A stretch of DNA of 22,463 nucleotides from a virus: the IMG/VR virus record IMGVR_UViG_3300037070_008003, positions 1-22,463 of that record; one strand, given 5' to 3'. Shown here one piece after another: positions 13,007-20,386 of this stretch. Below the pieces are notes generated by a model, which saw nothing but the letters and a program-made list of their open reading frames with translations, had not been told where the DNA came from and ran no database searches. A program made the position numbers and the translations under genes. The stretch's first letter is position 1. Every line of letters starts with the position of its first letter.

Positions 13007-13488
13007 TGTACACCTGGGACTTCCTGGCCCAAGCGGCACACTACCCGGTCATCCCCAAGCAGGCCGCCGCCTACCGGCACCTGCCCGGCGGCGCATTTGC
13101 GCTGGCGTTCCCTGACGACCACATCACGAGCGCCGGCTGGCACGCTTATCTCTATATCCGACCCGAAGCAACGCCCACGGTTGGTCGCATCGCCTTCCTG
13201 TGGCGACCGGCCACGCTATCACCCTATCTGCCGTCGTTCACCGTTCAGATCAGGTCGCAGCATGACCGGAGCGAGGTGCACTCCGACCTGACCATCGACC
13301 CGTCGAGCCTGGGCATCTATTTCTCGTGGCCCGCGTCCTGGCTGCCCGACACCTGGCTCGATATATCGCTCATCCGGCACGGCACCGCGCCGGACGACAC
13401 CCTGCCCGGCGATGCGCTCATCCTGTCGGGCTTCCTGGGCGGCTACCCGGCCGGCGACAGCCCCATTACAGAGAAGGAAATCACATGA
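13006..13488 (+). CDS. Hypothetical beta-rich protein, 160 aa
   Basis: ATG 13006 overlaps the previous stop (TGATG), with GGAGATG just upstream. The product is rich in aromatic residues and alternating strands (GWHAYLYIRPEATPTVGRIAF, FTVQIRSQHDRSEVHSDLTI, WLDISLIRHG), so an all-beta sandwich or virion-surface domain is plausible. I do not recognise a family. It lacks a signal peptide. It overlaps the next small gene by ATGA. Confidence 0.75.
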   Translation: MYTWDFLAQAAHYPVIPKQAAAYRHLPGGAFALAFPDDHITSAGWHAYLYIRPEATPTVGRIAFLWRPATLSPYLPSFTVQIRSQHDRSEVHSDLTIDPSSLGIYFSWPASWLPDTWLDISLIRHGTAPDDTLPGDALILSGFLGGYPAGDSPITEKEIT

Positions 13489-13622
13489 GCAGATTTATGA
13501 CCGGCTTTCGCCAGGGCTGCTGCTGCCTCTGGCTCGCGTGTCTGCCCGTCCTGGCGCTGGCACTTGTCGCGTTCGTGACCGTTATGACGACACGGAGAGA
13601 TTCTCATGCCACATCCGAGTGA
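13485..13622 (+). CDS. Very small single-span membrane protein
   Basis: A 45-aa product from ATG 13485 (ATGA overlap; AGAAGGAAA at 13472-13480). It has a short basic N-terminus, one hydrophobic segment ~11-35 including GCCCLWLACLPVLALALVAF, and a charged tail (TRRDSHATSE). It could be a holin-like or spanin-like peptide, or an unrelated membrane micro-protein. The good ribosome site and position between coupled genes support translation; the function is open. It overlaps the next gene by 17 nt. Confidence 0.62.
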   Translation: MSRFMTGFRQGCCCLWLACLPVLALALVAFVTVMTTRRDSHATSE

Positions 13623-14193
13623 CCAGACCTTTCATCCACGCATCCCTGACGGCGTGGTCGGTGCGACCACGCCGGTCGAGATCAGCCAGCAGCAGTACGT
13701 CGATACGCTGGCAACCCTGGTGCGCGACTCTATCGAGATTCAGACCATCCGTGGCCTGGTCGTCGCGGGCGACGGTCGTGACACGTTCGCGCTGCCCGTC
13801 TTTGATCTCGACTGCCAGGCCCAGCGCCCCGATCTCTATCGCGCCATCACGCACCAGGCGATCCCTGACGGTGCCGATCTGCGCTGGCTATGGACGCTGT
13901 ATCAGGATATCGCCGCGCCGGTCATGCCCGGTGCCGCCTGCCGCGAGGGCGTGGCCGTCTTGCGGGTGACGCTCGCGCACGGCACCCCGCACGAGATCGA
14001 CTTCCTGCTGAGTTTCCCATTGCCCGAACAGGCGCACAAGCTCGATATGATCATCGAGTCGCACGGCTTGCTGGCGCTGTGCCCGGTCAACGGCGATATT
14101 GTCACGGCCAGTCTCCTGATCGAGACCGATGGCGCGATTATCGACCAGATGTTGCTCGACGCGGGCGCACGCCGAAGGGACCAACGACCATGA
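13606..14193 (+). CDS. Hypothetical protein, 195 aa
   Basis: It starts at ATG 13606 with GGAGAG at 13593-13598. I do not recognise it. It looks like a mixed alpha/beta cytoplasmic domain: a helix YVDTLATLVRDSIEI, strands IRGLVVAGDG and REGVAVLRVTLAHG, then an amphipathic helix and DIVTASLLIETDGAIIDQML. The alternation VLRVTLAHG/EIDFLLSFP suggests a central sheet. It ends in a basic tail and overlaps the next gene by ATGA. Confidence 0.77.
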   Translation: MPHPSDQTFHPRIPDGVVGATTPVEISQQQYVDTLATLVRDSIEIQTIRGLVVAGDGRDTFALPVFDLDCQAQRPDLYRAITHQAIPDGADLRWLWTLYQDIAAPVMPGAACREGVAVLRVTLAHGTPHEIDFLLSFPLPEQAHKLDMIIESHGLLALCPVNGDIVTASLLIETDGAIIDQMLLDAGARRRDQRP

Positions 14194-15035
14194 ACGCCGA
14201 TCATCCTGCCATGAGTCACCCACGGGTCAAAGCGTTCTTCGATGACCTGGCAGCCGATGCCGAATCCGACGCCTGGTCGAGTGTTCCAACGTTCGACCTG
14301 ACCCAGCGCCTTGAGGCCGTGATCATCGGCCTGGGCCTGGCGAGCCTGGCGACGAATCCCGACTACGTCGTGCGCCCGACGCCCGATCTGGTCACGCTCG
14401 AACTCGCCTATGCGCGCCTCTTAGACCTGACCGTGGCCGGCGATCAGATGGCGTCGTTCTCTGTCGCCCATAAAGCGCCGTGCGAACTCGCCCGCCCCCA
14501 GCCCGGCCGCTGCCAGGACGACTGGCAGGCCGCCACGAGCGCCTGGTTCACGACCGTCATGGGCCAGGATCGCATCCAGCCACCCAGCCAGCCGGTGCCC
14601 TTCTCGACCCTGCCCGATTCGGTCATGCCGACCTGGGAAGAAATCAAGTCGAAGATCGTGCGCGACAATCGCGATCATGACGCAGAGACCGCGCCCATCA
14701 CATACACCGTTCCCGCCCTGCACAAGCTCAAAAGCGCCCTGGCGCGCATTCCCGACATGATCGCCCCCGGCGATGACGTGGGCATGACCGCACCCTTACA
14801 TGGCTGGCGCGACCTGATCGAGTACACCGATAGGCTGGCGCACGAGCATCGGGTCATGACCAGCGTCCTGATCGAGGCCGCCGCCGTCATGAATCTCCTG
14901 GTCAACCCCGACCCCGATGAGACCCGCGATACCGGCGAGCAGGTGCAGGCGATCTACGACCGCGCCGCGACCCTCTTGCCCAGCCTGAACCACGCCCTGA
15001 TCATGACTGGACACGCCAATGCCACCGTCGAGTAG
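14190..15035 (+). CDS. Hypothetical protein, 281 aa
   Basis: ATG 14190 overlaps the preceding stop (ATGA), with AAGGGA at 14175-14180; the frame is open 300 nt upstream but that part is out-of-frame reading of the previous gene. The protein is mostly helical and acidic with no membrane segment (RLEAVIIGLGLASLATN, TLELAYARLLDLTVAGDQMA, HRVMTSVLIEAAAVMNLLV, then DRAATLLPSLNHALIM). I cannot assign a family. The 3' end overlaps the next gene by 17 nt. Confidence 0.76.
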   Translation: MNADHPAMSHPRVKAFFDDLAADAESDAWSSVPTFDLTQRLEAVIIGLGLASLATNPDYVVRPTPDLVTLELAYARLLDLTVAGDQMASFSVAHKAPCELARPQPGRCQDDWQAATSAWFTTVMGQDRIQPPSQPVPFSTLPDSVMPTWEEIKSKIVRDNRDHDAETAPITYTVPALHKLKSALARIPDMIAPGDDVGMTAPLHGWRDLIEYTDRLAHEHRVMTSVLIEAAAVMNLLVNPDPDETRDTGEQVQAIYDRAATLLPSLNHALIMTGHANATVE

Positions 15036-15543
15036 AGGCCAGCACATCTTACAGACCGACGCCGATAAGCTGGCCGCCGTCGAACAGGGCAAGCTCGATC
15101 TCCCATCCCCAGACACCCGCCCCGATATCTTCGACATAACCAGCGAACCAGGCTGGCTGATCACGCCCTGGGGCCGCTACGAGCGCCTCAGGCCACTCAG
15201 GCGCATTATTCGTGATGGCCCCACCCAACCAGCCAACCCCAACGCCTGCTGGGCCTGTGGTCGCGAGCGTTGGCACGCGCACCCCAACGGCGAGCGCATC
15301 TGTCTGATCTGTCACCCGATTGATGGAGTCATCCCCGCCGTCTATGCCAAACCCGCACAGCCCCTGCTTGACGTGCCCGACCAGAAGCGCGGTACACTCG
15401 CGCAACCCAGGGCACCAAAAGCACGGCCAGAAAGGAAGGCAAAGCCAACGATCACGGCCCAGCAAGCCAAATACGCCTGGACACCGATTTCGGCCACCCC
15501 GTCAAACGGTGAGGCCAAACACGACAAGGATTTGCCGCTATGA
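15019..15543 (+). CDS. Zinc-ribbon protein with basic tail
   Basis: A 174-aa protein starting at ATG 15019, within the end of the previous gene; the ribosome site is weak, so coupling is likely. Residues 77-99 contain CWACGRERWHAHPNG and ICLICHP, a C-x2-C-x14-C-x2-C zinc ribbon of the kind found at the ends of replication and DNA-processing enzymes. The C-terminal ~60 residues are basic and proline/lysine-rich (RAPKARPERKAKPTI) and look disordered, which fits nucleic-acid binding. It directly precedes the resolvase gene (ATGA overlap), so a joint role in DNA processing is plausible but unproven. Confidence 0.78.
   Translation: MPPSSRGQHILQTDADKLAAVEQGKLDLPSPDTRPDIFDITSEPGWLITPWGRYERLRPLRRIIRDGPTQPANPNACWACGRERWHAHPNGERICLICHPIDGVIPAVYAKPAQPLLDVPDQKRGTLAQPRAPKARPERKAKPTITAQQAKYAWTPISATPSNGEAKHDKDLPL
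15368..15398 (+). promoter_or_regulatory. Possible promoter inside the zinc-ribbon gene
   Basis: TTGACG (15368-15373) and TACACT (15393-15398) are each close to sigma70 consensus, but the 19-bp spacer is long. It would start transcription about 140 nt ahead of the resolvase start and about 200 nt ahead of the terminator-like hairpin at 15606. Confidence 0.3.
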
Positions 15544-16202
15544 ACGCCCGCACCCTGTTTCGACCCGCGCCCCAGATCGGGCGTAAAAATCGAGAGGCAC
15601 GCCTGGCCCCCGACTTCGGGGGCTTTTCTCATGCCCAGTTAGACGCCCTGACCGACCAGCCCATCCTGGCACTCGACCTGGCCTCTCACGTCTGCGGCTG
15701 GGCGCTCTACTGGCTGAGCGACGAGAAACGCGCCCGCGCCGGCTCGATCATGTTGAGCCAGGGCAGGGCACGCACGCAGCTAGGCGACCGGATTGCGACC
15801 CTGTCACGCAGCGTGTACGATCTCTATAAGACCGCCGGGGGCACCGGAGATACCCCGGCCCTGATCGCGGTCGAGACCCCTGATCTCATGGTCGAGGGCA
15901 TGGTGACGAACCCCAACACGCTCAAGTCGCTCTATGCCTGCCTGGGGGCCGTCTATGCCTTCGCGACTGATTTTCATGTGCCCGTGCTCGAAGTGGACCC
16001 CAGGCACGTCAAGGCTCGCACCACGGGCAACCTGACGGCGAACAAGGGCGCGGTTCAGCAGTATCTAGAGCGCCGTGGCTTCACGCTGGGCCAGACCGTG
16101 ACCGGCATGGTCGATCATGACGCTGCTGATGCACTGGCACTGGCGGTCGTGGTCGCGGATGAGGCGCATATGATCAGATTGGCGAAGCGGATCGCCCTGT
16201 GA
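15540..16202 (+). CDS. RuvC-like Holliday-junction resolvase
   Basis: A 220-aa protein starting at ATG 15540 (ATGA overlap, AAGGAT at 15527-15532). The RNase-H-like fold motifs are present: LALDLASHVCGWALY with D45, ALIAVETPD with E112, and VDHDAADALA with D194 and D197, matching the spacing of the RuvC catalytic acids D7, E66, D138 and D141. VPVLEVDPRHVKAR and TGNLTANKGAVQQYLERRG match the conserved region before the last acids. Phage enzymes of this kind cleave branched DNA before packaging, which fits a place just upstream of the terminase genes. The first ~40 residues are extra to the fold, and their DNA carries a terminator-like hairpin. Confidence 0.9.
   Translation: MNARTLFRPAPQIGRKNREARLAPDFGGFSHAQLDALTDQPILALDLASHVCGWALYWLSDEKRARAGSIMLSQGRARTQLGDRIATLSRSVYDLYKTAGGTGDTPALIAVETPDLMVEGMVTNPNTLKSLYACLGAVYAFATDFHVPVLEVDPRHVKARTTGNLTANKGAVQQYLERRGFTLGQTVTGMVDHDAADALALAVVVADEAHMIRLAKRIAL
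15606..15627 (+). terminator. Terminator-like hairpin inside the resolvase coding region
   Basis: GCCCCCGA (15606-15613) and TCGGGGGC (15616-15623) are perfectly complementary and are followed at once by TTTT. This is the form of an intrinsic terminator (stem GCCCCCG with a CGGGGGC partner and a small loop), yet it lies 66 nt inside the resolvase gene. It could attenuate transcription of the resolvase or end a transcript that starts upstream. Confidence 0.6.
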
Positions 16203-16498
16203 GCATGATCGCGATGACCGATCTGCTCCAACTGCGCCGCGCCATGCATCCGTCACTGGATGCTGAGGAGAGCCTGGCGGCCGGCTTCTGGCGTCAGGTG
16301 ATGGCCGACCTGAATGACAGCCAGAAGCGCCGCACACTGGCACTCGCCTGGCTCACCAGTGAGGATTTCTACTGGTGGGCCAGCACGAGCCTTGATCTGC
16401 ACGACCATCACGCCGATGACTTTCGCGCCCGCCTGATCGCTCAGGCCCAGGCAAGAAAGTCATCGGCTTTTTGTTTGTCTGCCGCTCATGCGGTATAA
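16199..16498 (+). CDS. Hypothetical protein, 99 aa
   Basis: It starts at GTG 16199 overlapping the resolvase stop (GTGA); ATG 16205 is an alternative. No strong ribosome site is visible, so coupling is likely. The product is helical with an aromatic, histidine-rich segment (LTSEDFYWWASTSLDLHDHHADD), which may bind metal. I do not recognise the family. Its last codons overlap the -10 box of the packaging promoter. Confidence 0.68.
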   Translation: MSMIAMTDLLQLRRAMHPSLDAEESLAAGFWRQVMADLNDSQKRRTLALAWLTSEDFYWWASTSLDLHDHHADDFRARLIAQAQARKSSAFCLSAAHAV

Positions 16499-16499
16499 A
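16471..16499 (+). promoter_or_regulatory. Near-consensus promoter ahead of the packaging genes
   Basis: TTGTTT (16471-16476), a 17-bp spacer and TATAAA (16494-16499), in the last codons and just past the stop of the preceding gene. A small CCGC/GCGG hairpin (16482-16493) sits in the spacer. It is 45 nt ahead of the small-terminase ATG and is the best candidate for late transcription of terminase, portal and head genes. Confidence 0.72.
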
Positions 16500-16544
16500 G
16501 AGCACGGCTGGTATATGAGCGCCAGGTCGTGTATGGAGCACCGA

Positions 16545-17246
16545 ATGCCGACGCGCCCCAGGATTGCGAACATCACCGTCGATGGCATTCGCCGTTGTGG
16601 GGCGATGACCAATGCGGGCACGCCCTGTATGCGCCGACCGAAAGAAGGGCGTGATCGGTGTCGGACGCATGGCGGCAATGCCTTGCAGGGCACGGCAGCA
16701 CCGAACTTCAAGACCGGCCGCTATAGCAAGGTTCTGCCCGCCCGCCTGATCGAACGCTATAACGAGAGCAAATCTGATAAAGAGCTTCTGGCGATGGTCG
16801 AAGAGATCGCCCTGATCGACGCGCGCCTGGCTGATATGCTGATCAGGGTCGAGCAGGGTGAGCCAGGGGAACTCTGGGAGAAGCTAGGCGATGGCTGGCA
16901 GGCGCTTGACCAGGCGATGCAGTCAGGCGACGGTATCGCGACCATGAGCGCCATGCGGGCATTGGAGACCGCGATCAAACGCGGGGCGAGCGACTGGGCG
17001 GCCTGGGCAGAGATATCCCGCCTGATCGAGCAACGGCGCAAGACCAGCGAGAGCGAGCAAAAGCGCCTGGTGGCCATGCAGCAGATGATCACGAGCGAGC
17101 AGTTGCTTGTGCTCCTGGGGGCGATCAGTGACACCATCAGACGCCACATCCACGATAGAGACATACTCGCCAGTATCAGTACAGACATTGGGCGACTTGT
17201 TTCTCGCCCAGCTATCAGCGGCACTGGCACCGGACTCACAGCTTGA
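16545..17246 (+). CDS. terS: Terminase small subunit-like protein with N-terminal zinc-finger motif
   Basis: A 233-aa protein. Several in-frame ATGs exist (16488, 16515, 16533); ATG 16545 is chosen for GGAG at 16535-16538. Residues 18-44 read CGAMTNAGTPC, then DRCRTHGG, a C-x9-C-x10-C-x2-H set (C18, C28, C39, H42), followed by NFKTGRYSKVLPARL. This 'HGG...GRYSK' signature is common in proteins encoded directly upstream of large terminases. The remainder is helical (LLAMVEEIALIDARLADMLI) and would drive ring formation. It recognises phage DNA and feeds it to the large subunit. The 3' end overlaps the large-subunit gene by more than 100 nt. Confidence 0.85.
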   Translation: MPTRPRIANITVDGIRRCGAMTNAGTPCMRRPKEGRDRCRTHGGNALQGTAAPNFKTGRYSKVLPARLIERYNESKSDKELLAMVEEIALIDARLADMLIRVEQGEPGELWEKLGDGWQALDQAMQSGDGIATMSAMRALETAIKRGASDWAAWAEISRLIEQRRKTSESEQKRLVAMQQMITSEQLLVLLGAISDTIRRHIHDRDILASISTDIGRLVSRPAISGTGTGLTA

Positions 17247-18750
17247 CAAGGGCTTGCCCGATGACTATGAGGGCTGGCTGAGTGCCCTGTTTCCGGCCTA
17301 TGTGAGCAACCCGTTCGGGCCGCATCACCATGACCTGTGGCGCTGGCTGTGGGCGATAGAGCGCCGCAAGCCCACCAGGCCGTTTGTGGCGGTCTGGCCC
17401 CGTGGTGGCGGCAAGAGCACATCCAGCGAGCTTGCCACGATTGCGCTTGGTGCACGCGGCATCCGGCGCTATTGCCTGTATGTCTGCTGCACCCAGAAGC
17501 AGGCCGACGATCACGTCCAGACCATCGCGACCATTCTCGAATCGCCCATCATCGCGCGCTACTACCCGACGATGACGACGCGCATGGTCGGGCGCTATGG
17601 CCAGGTCCGTGGCTGGTCACGCACGCGCCTCAGGACAGCCGCCGGCTTCACGATTGACGCCCTGGGTCTCGATGTGGCCGTTCGAGGCGTAAAGCTCGAT
17701 GAGCAGCGCCCCGATGCCCTGATTCTCGATGATCTCGATCAAGAGGGCGATAGCCAGGCCGAAAGTGATAGAAAGGTCATCGCCTTTACAAGGAAGCTTC
17801 TGCCCGCCTGCACGGCCGATGCGGCGATTCTGGCCGTCCAGAACGTCGTCAAAGAAGATGGCCTGTTTGGGCGTATGGCCGGGCGCTCGAACTATAAGAT
17901 CGACTGGATGAGCGACAGGATCGTGAGCGGCCCATTTCCGGCCCTGGATGACTTTGCCTGGGAGACCAAAGAGGGTCAAACAACGATCACGAGCGGCATC
18001 CCTATCTGGGACGGGCAAGGGCTGGTCGAGTGTCAGGCGTTCATCAACAGGTGGGGCTTGCTCGCCTTTAGAACGGAGTGCCAGCACGAGACCGGCGTTG
18101 CTGACGGTGGCATATTCTCTCATATAGAGTTTGCCCATTGTACGCCTGATGCGGTGCCACCCTTGATCAAGACCGTCGTGGCTATCGACCCGGCCGTGAC
18201 CGACACCGACAAGTCAGACGCGCACGGCATCCAGATCGACGGCATCGACGCCAAGCGCCGCCTGTACAGGCTCTTCTCCTGGGAGCAGCGCGCATCGCCC
18301 GATGTAACGCTCAAAACTGCTATGCTAAAGGCGCTGGAATACAAGGCCAGCGAGATCATTGTCGAGACCGACCAGGGCGGCGATCTCTGGCAGGGCGCAT
18401 ACGACACGGCCTGGAAGAGCCTGGTGCAGGACCGGCTCGTGCCCGTCAGAGATGCGAACTTGCACCAAAAGGACAAAGATGGCCGCCCACTGCCCGAAAA
18501 GCTGGTCGCGACCGTGCCCAGGCCGACATTCAGGCCCGAAAAGGCCGGTGCCGGTCACGGCCCCAAGGTGCATCGAGCGCAGCTTATGCTCGAAGATTAC
18601 GATAACGACATGATCACGCATGTGCTGGGCACGCACGTCACATTAGAGCGGGCGCTCAGGCGCTTTCCGGCTGAAAAGCCCTTTGACCTGACCGATGCCG
18701 CCTACTGGTCATGGCGGCGCTTGCGTCGAGGGGGCGTCGGATTCGCCTGA
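17128..18750 (+). CDS. terL: Terminase large subunit
   Basis: About 540 aa. The start is uncertain: GTG 17128 has GGGGG at 17117-17121, the TTG at 17107 is possible, and in-frame TTGs occur later; any of the early ones overlaps the small-subunit gene. The ATPase domain has Walker A VWPRGGGKST near residues 89-98 and Walker B LILDDLD with D201/D202. The RNase-H-like nuclease has VVAIDPAV with D354, IIVETDQGGD with E413/D415, and FDLTDAAYWSW with D520/D523, so both activities appear intact. It powers DNA translocation through the portal and cuts the concatemer. The family by cutting mode (cos or pac) cannot be judged by eye. Confidence 0.95.
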   Translation: MTPSDATSTIETYSPVSVQTLGDLFLAQLSAALAPDSQLDKGLPDDYEGWLSALFPAYVSNPFGPHHHDLWRWLWAIERRKPTRPFVAVWPRGGGKSTSSELATIALGARGIRRYCLYVCCTQKQADDHVQTIATILESPIIARYYPTMTTRMVGRYGQVRGWSRTRLRTAAGFTIDALGLDVAVRGVKLDEQRPDALILDDLDQEGDSQAESDRKVIAFTRKLLPACTADAAILAVQNVVKEDGLFGRMAGRSNYKIDWMSDRIVSGPFPALDDFAWETKEGQTTITSGIPIWDGQGLVECQAFINRWGLLAFRTECQHETGVADGGIFSHIEFAHCTPDAVPPLIKTVVAIDPAVTDTDKSDAHGIQIDGIDAKRRLYRLFSWEQRASPDVTLKTAMLKALEYKASEIIVETDQGGDLWQGAYDTAWKSLVQDRLVPVRDANLHQKDKDGRPLPEKLVATVPRPTFRPEKAGAGHGPKVHRAQLMLEDYDNDMITHVLGTHVTLERALRRFPAEKPFDLTDAAYWSWRRLRRGGVGFA

Positions 18751-18853
18751 AACGGCCGTCTTATTATCTTTGTTGTGAGAGCAAAAGTACCAGCCCGGTG
18801 TTTTGCGATCCTTGTTCCAGCAAGATGCACTCAATGACGTACAGGAGCGCCGC
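18751..18853. other. 103-bp gap between terminase and portal genes
   Basis: It holds a short palindrome ACGGCCGT (18752-18759) followed by a T-rich stretch, which could be a weak terminator. No convincing promoter was found; TTGTTG at 18770 has no matching -10. The portal frame is open back to 18803, but AGGAG at 18843-18847 points to ATG 18854. Confidence 0.4.
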
Positions 18854-20386
18854 ATGAGCCAGCCCTGGGGCACGAGAATCTCGCTGGCCTGGAAGGCTGT
18901 GACCGGCACCAACCTGATCGTGCGCGATTCCAGGCCCATCCAGTACAAGAAAGCCCCGATGCAGTGGCCGGCATGGCGCGACGGCAAGCCAGAATGGCAG
19001 CTTGTCGATCTGCAAGGCTATGTGCAAGAAGGCTTCAATCTCAATAGCCTGATTTACTCTGCCATCATGTATAAGGCGCGCTCGTCGCAAGCAGCGCCAC
19101 TCAGGGCGTACCAGGGCGATCAAGATAACCCAACGCCGGCAGAGAAAACCCATCCCCTGAGCGTCCTGCTCGCCCGACCCAATAAGTACCAGTCGGGCAT
19201 AGAGTTTCAGAGCCTGGCTCAGGTCTACTTCAATCTGACCGGCAACGTCTATGTCTACGTTGATCGCAAGCGCGGCAAGGGCGCTGACGGTCTCTATCTC
19301 CTGCGCCCTGATCGCATGTACGTCGTCCCTGAGGGCAATGGCCTCAAGGGCTTTCTCTATGTCCCAGAGGGCAAAGGCATCGCTGAGGGTGGCGGCGCGA
19401 TCCCGTTCCTACCGTCAGACGTGATCCATATCAAGCTGCCCAATCCGGCCGACCCGCTGGAAGGGCTGGGCTACGGTCTCAGCCCCATCAGCCCCCTGGC
19501 CCAGTCGGCCGACGTAGACAACCGCGTCACCAGCTTCCTCAACGACTTCTTCAAGCGCGGCACGATGACCAATCATGTGCTCAAGTTCAAGATGCCGCTC
19601 GAACAGGAGCAGATTGCCCGCATTCGGGAGCGATGGAAAGAAGTCTATGGCGGCAGCGACAATTGGAGCGAAGTGGGCGTCCTTGACGAAGAGGCCGAGG
19701 TGCAACGCCTGGGCTTTGACTTCGAGGAGATGGGCTTTGACTCTATTGACGAGCGCAACGAGAGCCGCATCCTAGGCCCGTTCGGCGTGCCGCCGATCTT
19801 GCTGGGCACGAGAACCGGCCTGGCCCGCTCGACCTATAGCAACTATGAAGAGGCCAGAAAAGCCTTCTGGCAAGATACGTTTGTGCCTGAGCTTTCCCTG
19901 CATGAGGGCGAATACCAGTTTGCCCTGAATCCCGGCAGCGATGCGTTCGTGCAGTTTGATTACTCAGAAGTGCCGGCGCTGCAACAGGATATCAACGAGC
20001 AGGTCGAAGCGGCATCGAAGCTCTGGGCGATGGGCGTGCCGATCAACCAGGCGCTCGATGTGGTCGGCCTGCCCATCGGGCGCGTTCCTGGCGGCGACGT
20101 TGGCTATCTGCCCATGACGGTCGTGCCGGTCCTGGGTGGCCTGCCCGCACCCTTGCCCGAAGCGGGCGAACCCGACGATGCGGCGCTTCTGGCCCCCGAT
20201 GGCACGCCACTACCGGACCAGATTGGCCCCGGTGACGGTCCCGTTCGCAAACCGGCCAAGCCGAGCGAGAAACCGGAGAGCAAAGATGGTCATGGGACTG
20301 GCCTTACGCCCTTCCGGCCCCGCCGTGCAGGCCGCGTCAGACAGGCGCAAGCGGCGTATGGGTCTCTTGATCGACAGGACGGCTGA
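18854..20386 (+). CDS. Phage portal protein, HK97 family
   Basis: A 510-aa protein starting at ATG 18854 with AGGAG at 18843-18847. It has the HK97-type portal pattern: LNSLIYSAIMYKARSSQAAP near the start, HPLSVLLARPNKYQSGIEF, VYFNLTGNVYVYVDR, LRPDRMYVV, SDVIHIKLPNP, the LEGLGYGLSPISPLAQSA clip region, and RILGPFGVPPILLGTRTG, followed by a helical crown. Twelve copies form the ring at the head vertex through which terminase pumps DNA. The C-terminal ~80 residues are proline-rich and low in complexity (PDDAALLAPDGTPLPD, then KPAKPSEKPESKDG), and the last 101 nt overlap the MuF gene. Confidence 0.95.
   Translation: MSQPWGTRISLAWKAVTGTNLIVRDSRPIQYKKAPMQWPAWRDGKPEWQLVDLQGYVQEGFNLNSLIYSAIMYKARSSQAAPLRAYQGDQDNPTPAEKTHPLSVLLARPNKYQSGIEFQSLAQVYFNLTGNVYVYVDRKRGKGADGLYLLRPDRMYVVPEGNGLKGFLYVPEGKGIAEGGGAIPFLPSDVIHIKLPNPADPLEGLGYGLSPISPLAQSADVDNRVTSFLNDFFKRGTMTNHVLKFKMPLEQEQIARIRERWKEVYGGSDNWSEVGVLDEEAEVQRLGFDFEEMGFDSIDERNESRILGPFGVPPILLGTRTGLARSTYSNYEEARKAFWQDTFVPELSLHEGEYQFALNPGSDAFVQFDYSEVPALQQDINEQVEAASKLWAMGVPINQALDVVGLPIGRVPGGDVGYLPMTVVPVLGGLPAPLPEAGEPDDAALLAPDGTPLPDQIGPGDGPVRKPAKPSEKPESKDGHGTGLTPFRPRRAGRVRQAQAAYGSLDRQDG

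Noticed and set aside
16456-16476. Intrinsic terminator before the small terminase gene (AAAG...CTTTTT)
   Set aside because: The stem would be only about 4 bp and AT-rich, too weak to terminate. The T-run is better read as part of the -35 region.
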